A stretch of 64,000 nucleotides of DNA from Oscheius tipulae (GCA_037178975.1 JASJZH010000001.1:5440501-5504500); one strand, 5' to 3'; positions 1 through 12,078 are shown, counted from the stretch's first letter. Made by a program: numbers and translations. Notes: generated by a model not told the origin, from the letters alone.

Positions 1-1710
1 TACTGACTGGAAAAAGAAGACAGTAGTACCTGTACAAATCCGGAAAACATGACCCCTCCTCCGATGTACTTGTTGGCAAAGTCGACCTGGAGTATCCGCG
101 GACACTCCTCGATACGGTTTCGGGTCATGGCGACTTTGCTCATCTCAAAATGCAATCAAATTGAATACTCGAAGCATACATAGACATGTTTGTGCATACT
201 CTCGTCGGAGAAGGCCGTTTTCGCTAGAGGATACATGTCACGTCGGAAAGTCACAACCCCGATCGGTGGATGGCAGATCACGTTCTGAAGCGGACGTCAA
301 AAGATTATTGTGAGCATAAGACCTACGGCGAAGTAGTTGAAGACAAAGCAGAGCTTCTGATAAGTGATATCGCCGCGCTGCATCATGAACATGGACAGAT
401 TGAACTCATTGTGATTCTCCTGCTTCTCAGCATAGGGAATGAGGCCTAGGAAGCTGCATGCCAATAGAGCTGCACACTGCTCTTGCGAGAGGGTGACTGA
501 CGTGTGCTCGGCTCCAGGGGATGTGATTAGGAGGGGAATTGGCTGCAATGAGAACAAGTTATCTGAGCAAACATTGAAAGATTACCGCAGTGATGAGTTC
601 CGGAGCACGAAGGGCCAACTTCACAATTTGGTGCAGGAGAGTGAGTGTAGCCAGCACCTCATCATCATCCGAGTGATATTCGAAGAAATCATACAGGCCT
701 AGAGCTTCCTTAGCTGTGTGCAGACGGAGAAGGAGGGTCTGAATGGGTGGCTGTAGGTGACCAGCGGTCTGCTACCTCAAAATCGTTGAAGCAGGTGAAT
801 CCCTGCTCCGCGGCCAGCTTTAGCTCTCTCCAAAAGATCATTCCACGTTGAATTCCATCCTCTGTGACGTAGTGGAGATCCCACGGTAGATCCACGTATC
901 CGTCGACTCCATAGAATCTGGAAAGAATGTTAGAACCCAACTGGAAGGCCTCTTACTTTGCGTCCGGAGAGGCGACTACCGGCTTGGGAGTGGGAGGCGT
1001 CTTGTCGTTCAGACTGTCGACGGCAAACATGACAACATTGTTCTCATCGAGCTTTCGCAAATCCGGCAGCATTACTGAAATGGGGTGTGATTGAGAGAGT
1101 TTAGAGGACTAGTCGTACTGTAGTCCGAAGCTAGAGCTTCTAGCTGCATTCTTTCTCCTTCGTCGAGATGCACTTGACAGTCCACCGTCTTTTTGCCACT
1201 TTTGGAGACAGGAGAAGTCAACTCAGCTAGCTCCTCCATCGGCTGCTCGCTTTCTCCGGAAGGAAGAGGATCTTCGTTCTGGAGAGGCTCTTCATCCGGA
1301 ATGTTTAACAGCTCCTCCTTTTCTAAATTGGCACTTGAGAAAAAACTAGACGATGTATTACCGGCCAGCGGAGAGGTATCTTCGATTAGTATCTTTTTTC
1401 CTTCACTGGCAGGACTCAGCCTCTTCATTGGCTGCTCGCCATGTCCCAGGTCGAGAGTGTCGTAGTTTTGGTGAAGAGGGCCGTCCGGAAGACTGGCAAA
1501 ATGGTCCTTTTTCGCCTTGGGTCTGGTTTTTTGCACCTCCGGCTGCAAAGGAAAGACTTGAAAAACTTTGTGCATTCGTACCTTCGCCGTGTTCACAATC
1601 TTCGTTTTCGTCGGCCTACCATGCTTGGCGGCATCCACGGCCGGAGCAGGGCAAATGGGCTCTTCAGAGTCACCGCTAGCCTCGTCGATCTCGTATTGGT
1701 CCTCGTCCAT
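1..1710 (-). CDS. PARG: Poly(ADP-ribose) glycohydrolase (PARG), 3' part beyond left edge
   Basis: PARG hydrolyses poly(ADP-ribose) chains and so ends PARP signalling in the nucleus. The first exon (1710 down to about 1109) gives roughly 200 low-complexity residues starting MDEDQYEIDEASGD. Exons then encode VVMFAVDSLNDKTPPTPKP, a helical block with GVDGYVDLPWDL, a segment containing TLSQEQCAALLACSFLG, a GVVTF stretch, and finally LQVDFANKYIGGGV near position 60. That last block is the PARG catalytic macrodomain signature (GGG followed after 6-8 residues by QEE). The window ends just where QEE should follow, so the catalytic glutamates cannot be checked. Introns are about 37-60 nt. A perfect acceptor (ttttttttcag) lies 8 nt before the ATG. 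The gene is divergent from PSMC3, with about 300 bp shared. Identity is from recalled motif similarity. Confidence 0.9.
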
Positions 1711-2008
1711 GTTGAGAACTGAAAAAAAATTTCGATTCTGTTCAATGTAGACCGGAATTTTGCAAAAAAAAGCAAATGAGAAAATGGAAATATGTAAGCG
1801 AAAATATCACTTATATAGGCTTCCAGCTCAAAAAAAAAAAATAAACTTTCGAATGAATTTTTCTTACTGTAGCCAATTTTTGCCGTACGCAATTACATAC
1901 CGAACGAATTGTCAGCCGAAAATCTCTCTTGCTATTTCCTCTTTTTCGCCTTCTTGTCTTCTCTCTTTCCTCGAAAACTTCTTCTAAAGTATTTTCCAGG
2001 CTCGAAAC
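1711..2008. promoter_or_regulatory. Shared 5' region between divergent PARG and PSMC3
   Basis: About 300 bp separate the two start codons. The stretch is A/T-rich with poly-A and poly-T runs, and no ORF in it looks real. Each side ends in an acceptor-like site (ttttttttcag on the minus strand, tattttccag on the plus strand) next to the start codon. It must hold both promoters. No TATA box is obvious. Confidence 0.4.
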
Positions 2009-3552
2009 ATGGCTACCACTCCCAATAGAAGTACAACTCCCGTCGAGCAGATGGAAGTCGAGCAGGTTTAAGCATTCCAGAATGCGCGATCATTTTCTGC
2101 CTTCAGGAACTCGACGAGGAGATCCTGAAGATGTCCACTGACGATCTCAGAAGCCGTACACATCTGCTCGAAAATGAGATCCGCATCATGCGTTCCGAGG
2201 TCCAGAGAATCAACCATGCGACCCAAACGTTGAAAGACCGCATAAAGGAGAATTCTGAACGGATCAAGGTGACTTTTTTTAGCTCATTGTTCATGAGAAT
2301 TGAATTTTAGGTTAATAAACAGTTGCCCTATCTTGTCTCCAATGTCGTGGAGCTACTCGATCTCGAAGATACGCAGGAGGAGGAAGGTATGATTTTGCAT
2401 TTAGATTTTGCTTCCAGAACCTAATTTCAGGGGCCAATGTTGATCTCGACGCCCATAAGACCAAATGTGCCGTAATCAAGACGTCCACCCGTGCTACATA
2501 TTTCCTTCCGGTCGTCGGTCTCGTTGATCCTGCCGAACTGAAACCGGGAGATCTCGTCGGAGTTAATAAGGACTCGTACCTTATTCTGGAGAAGCTTCCT
2601 GCCGAATACGACTCCCGTGTCAAGGCCATGGAAGTTGATGAGCGTCCTACGGAGCAGTATTCGGATATTGGTGGCTGTGACAAGCAGATTCAAGAGCTCA
2701 TCGAGGCTGTCGTCCTCCCAATGACGCATAAGGACCGCTTCATCAATCTGGGAATCCATCCGCCAAAGGGAGTTCTCATGTACGGCCCTCCTGGTACACT
2801 GATTCCAAGAATTGAGCGAAATTGACGCATTTTAGGAACTGGTAAGACTATGATGGCACGAGCAGTTGCCGCACAAACGAAATCGACTTTCCTCAAACTG
2901 GCAGGACCTCAACTTGTGCAAATGTTCATTGGAGACGGAGCCAAGCTTGTTCGTGATGCCTTTGCCCTGGCCAAGGAGAAGGCCCCCGCCATCATCTTCA
3001 TCGACGAGCTGGATGCGATCGGAACTAAGCGTTTCGACTCGGAGAAGGCCGGAGATCGCGAAGTTCAGCGAACCATGTTGGAGCTCCTGAATCAGCTCGA
3101 TGGATTCCAGCCCAACGACGAAATCAAGGTTTTTACGCTTAGAATAAATATTCCAATCTCCTCTTCAGGTAATTGCCGCCACGAACAGAATTGATGTCCT
3201 CGATCCTGCCCTTCTTCGATCAGGACGTCTTGACCGCAAAATTGAGCTGCCGCATCCCAATGAAGACGCCAGGGCCAGAATCATGCAAATCCACTCACGT
3301 AAAATGAATGTACACAAAGATGTCAACTTCGAGGAGCTGGCTAGATGCACTGATGACTTCAACGGAGCCCAGTGCAAAGCTGTCTGTGTTGAAGCTGTAA
3401 GTCGTTCCCAAATGTCCATTCATCTCGTATTCATTCTTCAGGGAATGATTGCTCTTCGTCGTGACGCGACCGAAATCCTTCACGAGGACTTCATGGACGC
3501 CATTCTCGAGGTCCAGGCCAAGAAGAAAGCCAGTCTCAACTACTACGCGTAA
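2009..3552 (+). CDS. PSMC3: 26S proteasome regulatory subunit 6A (Rpt5) ATPase
   Basis: Rpt5 is one of the six AAA+ ATPases in the base of the 19S proteasome cap; it unfolds substrates and opens the 20S gate. The spliced frame runs from [19 protein letters not shown] through an N-terminal coiled coil ([20 protein letters not shown]), an OB domain ([20 protein letters not shown]) and the AAA+ domain. Walker A GPPGTGKT is split by an intron after GPPG, and Walker B is [11 protein letters not shown]. An arginine-rich SRH segment ([20 protein letters not shown]) follows. The protein ends NYYA, the HbYX-type tail that docks into the 20S alpha ring. There are seven or so short exons and the length matches the family. 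An acceptor (ttttccag) lies 9 nt before the ATG. It is first in a same-strand row with the SLC25A44 relic, SLC25A44 and MRPL13. Confidence 0.97.
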
Positions 3553-3799
3553 ATTCGTTACTCTTGGTGATCTATCCGTAACCTACCATTTTGTTTTATT
3601 TAATTTATCCCTTGCCGGGCCGAATGAATGGTTTCCCTGTAATCTTCTTCACACTTCTGCAGGGGGTACACATCCGACAACTACCTGACTACCCAGAAAA
3701 AAATAGCTATCGACACTTTCAGATTCTTAATGACCTCAACAAAAGTGTAAAGGCATGGGTAAGCTTTCACAAATTTGAAAGTAATCGAAGGAATTCTAG

Positions 3800-4716
3800 A
3801 TGTCCTACTGCGAGGGACAGTTCGTCACGCCATCAGGACAGAACGAACTACTAACCAGGGCTGGAGGTGACCCGTTGACCGGCGAGTGGCACCATCTGAA
3901 TCTGCTCGTCTTCCCCCCAGACAAAACCATCGAAAGTCTGGTCGTCGGACCCACTGGCTGTACTGCGAAGTCGCCTACAGTTCCACCAGGTCTACCTCGA
4001 CAGCTTCCATGCACTCGTCGACACGGCTCGCAGCGAAGATGACCTCAAGGCAATCTACCACTGCGACAGTTCCAAAGGATTTTACCGCGGATTTGGCGCC
4101 TCGGCTCCCTCCTACGTCATGTGGCCCATCTACTACGCAGTTCAGAACTGGCTCAGACAGGTTTGTTTCGCTTTTTTTCTTGAACCTAAAGTGACTTACA
4201 TTCAATGCTTGTCGTAAAATTGCGGAAAATGACCTTCTCCAAACACATTTTTTAAGATTTAAGATCGAGGGATGACCTGTTTGTGTAAACTGATTGCTTG
4301 ATAGCTTAAACTAGTCAAATAACCAATTTTCAGATCAGACCAGCATTAAAACGAAGTCTGATGCTGGTCCAGGCCGTCGCTGCCGGCGTGGGTGAAGCCG
4401 CCGCCACCTGCGCGACGAATCTATTCGCGATGATGACGATTCGGATGCAGATGCATCCACACAGCTACAAGGAGACGATCGCGAGGATTATCCGCAAGAG
4501 GGCTTTCTCATGTTCACCAAAGGAATCCCTCCCAGGTTTGTTGTTTTTCTACACGGGTCGGATTAGTAGGGCTGTTTTGGTCTCTGTGTGTTGACTGTTT
4601 TGGTGTGTTGCAGACTGATCACAAACACCCTCTCGTCCTGTCTGCTGGTCACCGGCTACGAGATTGTCAAGCGTCTCTGCGTCCGCGAAGAGTATAAGGA
4701 TCGGATCCAGTGGTAG
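3800..4716 (+). pseudogene. SLC25A44-like mitochondrial carrier relic, two repeats and two frameshifts
   Basis: This is a tandem, decayed paralog of the next gene. MSYCEGQFVT leads to EWHHLNLLVFP, which matches QWEHLNLYKFYP in the intact copy. The frame must then shift by one base at a six-C run (3913-3918) to continue as DPLAVLRSRLQ, the first carrier signature. After GFYRGFGASAPSYVMWPIYY the protein goes straight to the last repeat, so one of the three carrier repeats is missing. The last signature reads TNLFAMMTIRMQ, where the intact copy has TNPLEMLRIRLQ, losing the proline and acidic residue. A second one-base shift near 4497 is needed to read EGFLMFTKGIPPR. The tail EEYKDRIQW resembles EYRNSVVW. 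Introns and an AATAAA downstream (4740) are kept. It is either a pseudogene or a gene with two assembly errors. Confidence 0.7.
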
Positions 4717-4947
4717 AAAAAGGATCTATGGTTCATAGTAATAAAAGTTTTCTGATATTTTCACCTCGTTGATCTTTGATGTTCACGCAATCGATACTAC
4801 CTCCCTCATGTTTTTCCTAGTTCCAATAACTCGGACAAAAGCAGAAGTATGTGTTGCTGAAGAGGAGGTTATGCGAGTCGGAAGCGAAAAGCACAACACT
4901 TACGCTCGATTATTTGCAATTCTTCAGACGTTGTATTCTTCAAGACC

Positions 4948-7211
4948 ATGGCGTCTTCTGATGCGATAGAGGAACATTTAGACACACAAATGAAGGTTAG
5001 CCACTTGTTCTTTAAGTTTTTGACTGCAGAATTGGAAATAGTTCTATTTCCGTTATGCTGTACTAGTCTTTCCTATTTACGCCGTGCTTACTATGAATGA
5101 TTAGCTGTTTTACTTCGTACCGTGTCTCTAACGGCGATGTTACCGGTTATATTCACGTTTAAACCAAAAATTTATTTTCTGGGCACAAAAAATAGCTACT
5201 TTTGCCTAGGAATTCCAGAGAGGCAAAAAACTTTTCTTATCCAAAACAATTCGAAACTTTTGCTTAAAAATGTCTGCTTCAGTACAAAAAATTTGCTTGT
5301 ACATGTTTTCCTAATACATGTCTGTTTGCAGGAAAAAGTGTACGTTGTACAATGGGAGCACCTGAACCTGTATAAATTCTACCCGATGGCCCTCACGTCC
5401 TCGTGGTCGATTCGATGTCTCCTCTATCCGATGTCCGTCATCAAGAGTCGATTGCAACTTCAACGTCAGAACAATGTTTATAGGTTATTTTTTACTAACA
5501 CAGAAAAATGACCTTGTTCTCAGAGGAATGCACCACGCCTTTGTGGAAATTTTACGAACAGAAGGTGTAGGAGCATTATACAGGGTAAGTTGGCTCGTCG
5601 TTCCATATACAATTTGCTCGATTCAGGGATTTTGGATGACTCTGCCCCAGCTTTCGGCCTCCTTCTTATATTCGTCGACTTACGAGAGGTCGAGGGATCT
5701 CATTCAGACCTACATGAACATCTCCAACCCCTCCCTTCTTTCCGCTCTTGCTGGTACGTCATTTTCATTTGTTTAATGCGTGCATCGAGGTTTTTCATGG
5801 ATAGGTTGGTACACATTCAAAAATCTTCACATGTTTCGATTTAAAAAAAAAATGGTCTCGTTCTTCTGAACAGTCTTTATTGTCTTTTTCCAGGCGGTGT
5901 AGCTTCTCCATGTGCCCAGCTCGTATTCGTCCCCACGGATATCGTGGCACAGCATATGATGGTTCACAACAATCCCGAGGCTTTTGCAGGTAAATGAGCA
6001 AGTTTGCGGAAGAAAAGAATTTTTTGTAGGAAGCAAAAAAAACGTACCCGTGGCCGAAGCAGTTCGGAATGACGGCTTGGCTGGCAAACGTACTCTAGGC
6101 TTGCGAGTCGTTGGAGCAATTTACAAGGTGGACGGCTTCAAGGGTTTTTACAGGTTTGTCCTATTCAGTTTTTGAGCAGCAAGTTGCAGAAACACACTAT
6201 TATCAAAATTGCTTGCTTGAAAAACTTGAAGCCGATTTTTTACTGGTAACCTTTTTTTGCTGGTGCTTATGTTCGACATGATGTAGGACCAAACGAAAAG
6301 GTGTTCCCATACTCATGGTGACAGTTTGGTAAAAACCCTTTTAAATCCTCAGTCGATTTCTCTCAACTTTATACCCATTCACTCAATCTTTTAGAGGTTT
6401 TCTCTCGTCAGTCATGCTCTACATTCCGTCCACGATGGTCTTCTGGTCGACGTATTACCACGCTTTAGGATTGTTCAGAAAACTGCGCATAGAGGTAAGT
6501 CCCTAATCCATTTTGTCCACAATACTTCTTTAGATGACCGAGGTTCTCTCCGGAAAACGACCAAATCATCCGCACGAAGTCGATGATCGAAATCTATTTT
6601 TGGATCAAGCCCTCTCCGGCTCAATAGGCGGTGTCGCTTCGGCCATCGCCACAAATCCGCTAGAAATGCTTCGGATTAGACTACAGGTTTCTTGTTTGAC
6701 AACTATTTGAAAAAGAAGTTTTCAGGTTCATAGGACAAACTACTCTGAAACAATCTCACGGTTATGGAAATACGAGGGACTTAGTGTATTTACCAAGGTG
6801 AGTAACACATTTACTGCTACCAATGACTACGTCTCCAAGTATAACAGATTTGAGCGGTGATGATGGTGATAAAAACGAATTTGCGTCAAAAAGAGGATTG
6901 ACTATTTTCTTGGTACAGGAATGCTAAAATTGTTCAATTGGAATTAGGGAAACAACTGAAGAGGTGCGCGAAATGGTTGCCAGATTCTTGCGCTTCTCCT
7001 AGCATTTTTATCAATAGAAAATGACGAATGCCAAGTTGAAAAAGATAGGTTGCCTTATAAAGTTTTGCTACAAATATTAGACAAAGAGTTTCAGGGCTTG
7101 GCTCCTCGCGTCGTGAACAACAGTCTCTACTCCTGTCTCGTCATGCTTGCCTACGAGACGGTCAAAAAGCTCTGCGTCCTCCCCGAGTACAGGAACAGTG
7201 TCGTCTGGTAG
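4948..7211 (+). CDS. SLC25A44: SLC25A44-type mitochondrial carrier
   Basis: This is a six-helix mitochondrial inner-membrane carrier. SLC25A44 in mammals imports branched-chain amino acids. The spliced frame starts MASSDAIEEHLDTQMK and, after an intron of about 336 nt, continues VVQWEHLNLYKFYPM. The three carrier signatures are YPMSVIKSRLQLQ, VPTDIVAQHMM and NPLEMLRIRLQV, each followed by a GxYRGF/GFYRGF/FTKG segment. The C terminus is CVLPEYRNSVVW, like the SRHW ending of human SLC25A44. All three repeats are present, unlike the upstream copy. An acceptor (attcttcag) precedes the ATG by about 20 nt. The gap to the relic is 231 bp and to MRPL13 234 bp. Confidence 0.88.
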
Positions 7212-7445
7212 TATAGTTAATAGCTCTTTCACACCCCACTGTCCGATGCTCAATCCCCCAATCTTCCCGTCGTCTCTTTGTGATATTAGGGGTCTCGTCT
7301 GCGTAGCATAGCTACAGTTTTCATGTACAGATTGCTAATAAATCTTTACTTTCTGTCATTTACTAGTCTCTTCAAAGTTTTACCTATTTTTGATACCTTT
7401 TAGACCATTTTACTGTTTTTGACCTCACTACCATTGCAGTTTTTT

Positions 7446-8290
7446 ATGTCTCTAAGGAAAGGACTATCCCGATTCGAGCGCGTCAATCAATGGCTTCAGT
7501 TTGCACGACAATGGCATATTATCGATGCAAATCAACAGGTGAGCTTACATCTGAACTTTTCAAGGCGTAACGATTTATAAAAGTCGCTGGATTTCGTAAA
7601 GAAATACGGTATCGGTGCGAATCCTAATCCACGCACGTTTCTATTTTGCCGGTTGTTTTACTACATTTTCTCGCTTTAGGACGCCTTCAAGCTCGGTGAC
7701 AAGGTGGCCCGTCATCTAGCCGGCAAACACAAACCGATCTGGCATCCTGAGACCGACTGCGGAGATCATGTAGTTGTGGTAAACTGTCGAGATGTCGGAA
7801 TGCACGGCTTCGATTGGAAACACACTCTCTTCCATTTTGACAAGGTTTTTTGTAGCCTTCTCCTATACAAAGTAGTAGTTTCCAGCAATATCCAAAGGCC
7901 CGAGACGACATTCCTGCCTACCAGATTCATGAGTACGACCCGTGCCGCGTCGTCTTCTTGGCCACCTACAAGGCCCTCGGGAATAATCTTCTGCGACGAC
8001 GTCATGTACAACGACTTCATCTCTTCCCCGATCAGAAAATGCCCGACTTTGTCCGCCGTAATATCGGGAATCAGGTCAGTTCAATCCATCTTTGTGTCAC
8101 AAAGTTCCCACATTTTCAGTTAGAGCAAGTACAAAAAGTGGTGAGACGAAGTGACCAGTATTCTGCCGAGGAAAGAGCCGCCTTCCCGCAGCTTGTCAAG
8201 TATGATCAGGACCACGTTGTCGATTGGGAGAGCTCAATCAAAAATCCCGGTCGGCATGTCAAGCCCGGTCCTGGAAAGAAGGACAAATAG
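7446..8290 (+). CDS. MRPL13: Mitochondrial ribosomal protein uL13m
   Basis: This is a structural protein of the mitochondrial large ribosomal subunit. MSLRKGLSRFERVNQWLQFA is followed, across short introns, by LGDKVARHLAGKHKPIW, DCGDHVVVVNCRDV (near-identical to the DCGDHVV core of the family), YDPCRVVFLATYKALGNNLL and VQRLHLFPDQKMPDFV. The C-terminal exon ends with a basic tail (NPGRHVKPGPGKKDK). Length and order match animal MRPL13. The acceptor ttgcag lies 6 nt before the ATG. It is fourth in the plus-strand row that begins with PSMC3. Confidence 0.93.
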
Positions 8291-8813
8291 ATCATCTTGT
8301 TTTGTTGTTATATTGTTTTCGCTAGAAAAGTAAAGTTTCATAACTAAACTGGCAATCGAAAGAAAATCGAAAGCTATCCAATACTCGTATCGGACTCGCA
8401 GCCCGCAAAAAAAAGCAGTCAGGCTGGAATTTTTGGTCGAAAGAAAAAGTATAGATGTAGGAAAACTTGAGGGGAGGTTCACGGCAAAATTAACTGCTCG
8501 ACATGTAAATTGACGGGCCGAGCAAGAAAACCAGCCTCCTTTCTTTTGTGAACAAATCTGCCAATAGGGTTTTAGAGACGCAGAATTGGAATATAGCCCC
8601 CTGGAAAATTCGAAAGTCCGCGCAAGCCCGCCAGATACAGTACCATCTATTTAAAATGTTACCGTTTTCCTAAAGTTCGAGCTGGTTAGTTATCTTTTTC
8701 ACATTTCCTCTACTGTTCTTCTTGATTACCAGGCATCAAGCTCATTATTATTTTCCAATCAATAAAACTACTGGAATAGTCTTTTCGCCTTATCTCTCTA
8801 CATCTTAAGCACA
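8291..8813. other. Intergenic stretch between MRPL13 and NOL7-like gene
   Basis: No convincing coding sequence is seen. It contains the MRPL13 3' UTR, an AATAAA at about 8761 that may be a polyadenylation signal, and a tatctctctacatcttaag acceptor-like tract immediately before the next start codon. Confidence 0.4.
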
Positions 8814-10077
8814 ATGATGTCTGTCCGTCCGTGCGTCACCACGAGAAAAAACTTAGGCTATTCGAAAAAAGCGGCGCAGCCGCCTGTGTTAATGCTAAGT
8901 CAAGACTAAGGGACGGTGAAGCTGGTAATCACTATGAAGCCTTGAAAAGCCCACAAACTCTGCCTTAACTCTTTTTCCTATGTGTAAAAACTTGTTTTCA
9001 GAGATTAAAAAAAAAGCTGCTGATCCCTCCGGAAAATGGGTAGGTATTGGCTCCAGATATTTTTCAACATTCTTGTTTTGGTTAGCACTCGATCTGGTGC
9101 CAGGGCCCGTCATGAGCATTTGGAAGAGGCTCTACAATGGACACCTCGCCGCTCCAGACGTTTGATGAAGACCGGAAGTCAGGAGGAGGAGCAGCAGACG
9201 CCTCGAAAACTTGTATTCGAAGATGACGATGGCAGTCAAGCATCTCAGACTGCGACCGACTCTCCGCCTGTCAGCAGTCAGGAGGAGGCGAGTGCTGTCA
9301 GTAGTCAAGCTAGTGTCAACGAGGAAGAAAAGTCTAACGAGGAGCTTTTCGAGAAGGAAAATGAAAAAGACGGCAACAAGCAGCTGATTGAGGAGGAAGG
9401 AAGTCCTGACGAGCAATCTTCCGACGAGGAAGAAGAGGAGAAGCCGCTTGTGGAACACAATTCCGCCAATAACGAGGAAAGAAACGTAATTGTCCTACCT
9501 TCCGGCGAAACTTCCGATGAGGTAACTGCTTGCACTTTGTTACATATTTTTATTAATGTAGGATATTTTTGACGACGAAAATTCTGTAGATTCTGAGAAC
9601 GAGGCTCCTCTAGAAGTCAGCTCCAAGAAGATTATCGGTGTGACGGGGAACAATACAGAGGAAAAGACACTCTTCGAAATTGTCGGTCTTTTCCCCTACA
9701 AAAGTTATAGAGTTCTTTAGATCCAAGAGAAGAAGAGAGAAGTCGAATCGGAAAAGCAGAAAAAGGCTGTGACTCGTCGTCTGAAGAGAAAGAAGGTCTC
9801 TGCCGATACTTTCAACGTCAAAACCAAGTCAGTGTTTATACATTGCTTCTAACTATCACAAATCTCAGAAGGGCAGAATTCACTGTTGTCTCGCTGGAGA
9901 AGAAGATGACGACAAAGCTGGTGCCTTCGTCGAATTTCAAAGCAGAGCTCCTGAAGAACAGAACTGCCGGTCGACGCTTCCAAAATGGTTATTCTTATCG
10001 TGACGTTCGAATAATGATCCATTTTAGGCTCTGCCAATTGGACACACCGAGCTAAATGGGCCGGCAATAAACTCTGA
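8814..10077 (+). CDS. NOL7-like acidic/basic nucleolar protein
   Basis: The model begins MMSVRPCVTTRKNLG, splices twice (donors at about 8884 and 9039) into RARHEHLEEALQWTPRRSRR, then carries a long Glu/Ser/Asp-rich stretch, a lysine/arginine helix (REVESEKQKKAVTRRLKRKK) and a C-terminal block KRAEFTVVSLEKK ... NFKAELLKNRTAGRR. The order acidic, basic helix, KK-x-x-x-DT, then a YLAV/EFTV-like strand and short C-terminal helix resembles NOL7 (NUC129 family), a nucleolar protein of small-subunit processing, but the match is weak and from memory. The start is uncertain: an unspliced reading beginning at 9036 gives a hydrophobic, signal-like start (MGRYWLQIFFNILVLV), but both flanking splice sites are good, so I prefer the spliced model. 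Confidence 0.5.
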
Positions 10078-10645
10078 TATCTTGTTAATGTTGAAGTGAT
10101 AAATCACATTAAAAGATTCTCTTGCTTAGGATCGTGCTAACAACGTTTTTCTCGTGTTCGGTACTTTTATTATGTGCTGTGAGTGAGGTCTTGAATGCTA
10201 CAGAATGCCTCAGAGCTTGTAGCCCGTTTGTATTTGCCTGAAGTTTCAGTCTGTCCGTTTTTTTTTTTAGATTTATTTCCCCGCCAATCTCCAAGAGCAG
10301 TTGAACGCTCAGTGGATCATATTGTCCGGAAAAGACCGTGCCCGAAGCAGAATGGAAAATTTTTAAACTCGCAATTTGTAGCTTCTTTTTGGCACTCCCC
10401 TATAGTTCGTTCAAGTAAAAAGAGGCGTTCCTATATGAAAAGTATTCTCTTTTTTTTTCTGAACAGATTATGACATTTTGCATTATTCCCCTGCAAACGA
10501 AACCTATATAGGTATTCCTCACATAAAAGGTTAGCTAAAAGGAACGATTTTATCACCCTAATCTGTTACTGCTTATTATGCTCCCAACTCGTCCTTTCTT
10601 CAGCAACGAATTCCTGGCATTTTCAGATAACAGCTCTTGGAAACA
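10078..10645. other. Intergenic stretch upstream of hnRNP K
   Basis: No supported gene is seen. It is A/T-rich with T-runs. The end (gcattttcag at about 10617-10626) is an acceptor-like site 19 nt before the hnRNP K start codon. Confidence 0.4.
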
Positions 10646-12078
10646 ATGAAGCGAGAGTATCAAGGAGACGATTACTTCACCCACAACAAAAAGCCCAAGT
10701 CTGACACGTAAGCTATTTCTCGTGGAACCCTGAACGCCTTTTTTCAGCTTCGGAGAGGCCATCGCTGCCGGCAAGTACCAGCTACGTCTTCTAATCAGCA
10801 GCAAAAGTGCCGGCGCCCTGATCGGCAAAAAGGGAGACAATATCAAACGTCTGCGCTCTCAGGTACCTTACCGTTCATCTAATAGTGTTCCTATTTTTTT
10901 CAGTATGATGCCCAAGTCGGTGTGGGCGCCTCTTCGGCTCCGGAGAGGACCATCAGTTTGACTGCTGCCCGTGAAAATATTCTACCCTTGTTCGAGGACC
11001 TGCTGTCCCGTTTGGAAGATGTTAGCCTTATTATTTTCCTTTATTCTAATGCCCACTATACAGACGAACGAACATGGAAAGCGCGAAGTCCGTCTCCTTG
11101 TCCACCAGAGCCAGGCCGGATCGCTCATCGGACGCGGCGGATCCAAAATCAAGGAGCTGCGCGAAAAGTCGGGCTCGCAAATGAAGGTTGGTCGTCTTTT
11201 TTTTATCGAACATAGCTCAAATCTATTAGATTTATCAAACACCTGCTCCCCAATCCACGGATCGTGTCTGCCTCGTGACTGGAGACGATTCGAGCATAGT
11301 GAATGCTGTCTATCATATTGTGGACCAACTTCAAGGCACTGAGATCAGGGTGCGTTTTCAGCATGCTACCAAAAATATATCATTCAGGGCAGCTCGTCGA
11401 ATTACGATACATGCAATTACGTTGCCCATTACGCCTCGGAATACGGAGGACTTCCCATTGAAGATTTTAGAGTTGAACAGCCCCGGAAAATCATCTATCA
11501 AGGAGGAGATTACAATCCCCAAATCATGTCAGTTTCTCTTACATTCAAGGTAATGAAAACGTGGGTTTTAGGCGCGGTGGAACGGCTGGAACGAGCTTTG
11601 GCGGAATTCAACAGATGCAGCAAGCCATGCAGCAGATGCCTATCCCTCATCCTCCTCCTTCTCCTCTCACTTCCAACTATGGACATCAGCCACCGCCTGG
11701 GCAACTGATGCTGAATCAGGTTTTCGGAGGCCAGGACGGTCTCGGTAACCACGGATGCGCCGGTTTCGGAAACATGAATCCGGAAATTCGGACAGATCAG
11801 GTATGCTACCAACTTCACGTAACTTATCGTCCCGGTTCCAGGTGACGATTCCCGCAAATTTTGGCGGTGCTATTATCGGCAAAAGTGGACAGCGCATTCG
11901 GCAAATCCGCGAGGAATCCGGGGCCTCGATTCTCGTCGAGCCACTGTCTGAGAGAGATCAGCGCGTCATCACAATTACCGGCTCCCTTGGACAGATACAG
12001 CATGCCCAGTATCTTCTCCAGAATGCTGTTCGCGCGTCCAACGAGGGCCGGCTGCATTATGCCGACCGTGCCTATTAG
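10646..12078 (+). CDS. HNRNPK: hnRNP K-type protein with three KH domains
   Basis: This is an RNA- and ssDNA-binding regulator of splicing, translation and transcription, related to C. elegans hrpk-1. The N terminus is [22 protein letters not shown]1 contains [22 protein letters not shown]2 contains [20 protein letters not shown] and KH3 contains [19 protein letters not shown]. All three retain the GxxG loop (GKKG, GRGG, GKSG). KH3 is at the extreme C terminus, as in vertebrate hnRNP K, and is followed only by [12 protein letters not shown]. Between KH2 and KH3 is a Gly/Pro/Gln-rich linker ([14 protein letters not shown]). There are eight or more exons with introns of about 40-50 nt. It converges on the next minus-strand gene. 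Confidence 0.93.

Noticed and set aside
1-30. Short 23-nt PARG intron at the left edge
   Set aside because: A gt...ttccag can be drawn (7-29) but the following bases do not give the expected QEE; the intron more likely continues past the edge.
1193-1750. Plus-strand open frames over the PARG first exon
   Set aside because: Antisense shadows of a low-complexity coding exon; no domain, no splice sites.
9036-9120. Signal-peptide-like start MGRYWLQIFFNILVLV for the NOL7-like gene
   Set aside because: The hydrophobic part is an intron with good donor (gtaggt) and acceptor (ggttag); splicing keeps an open frame from an upstream ATG. Kept as an alternative only.
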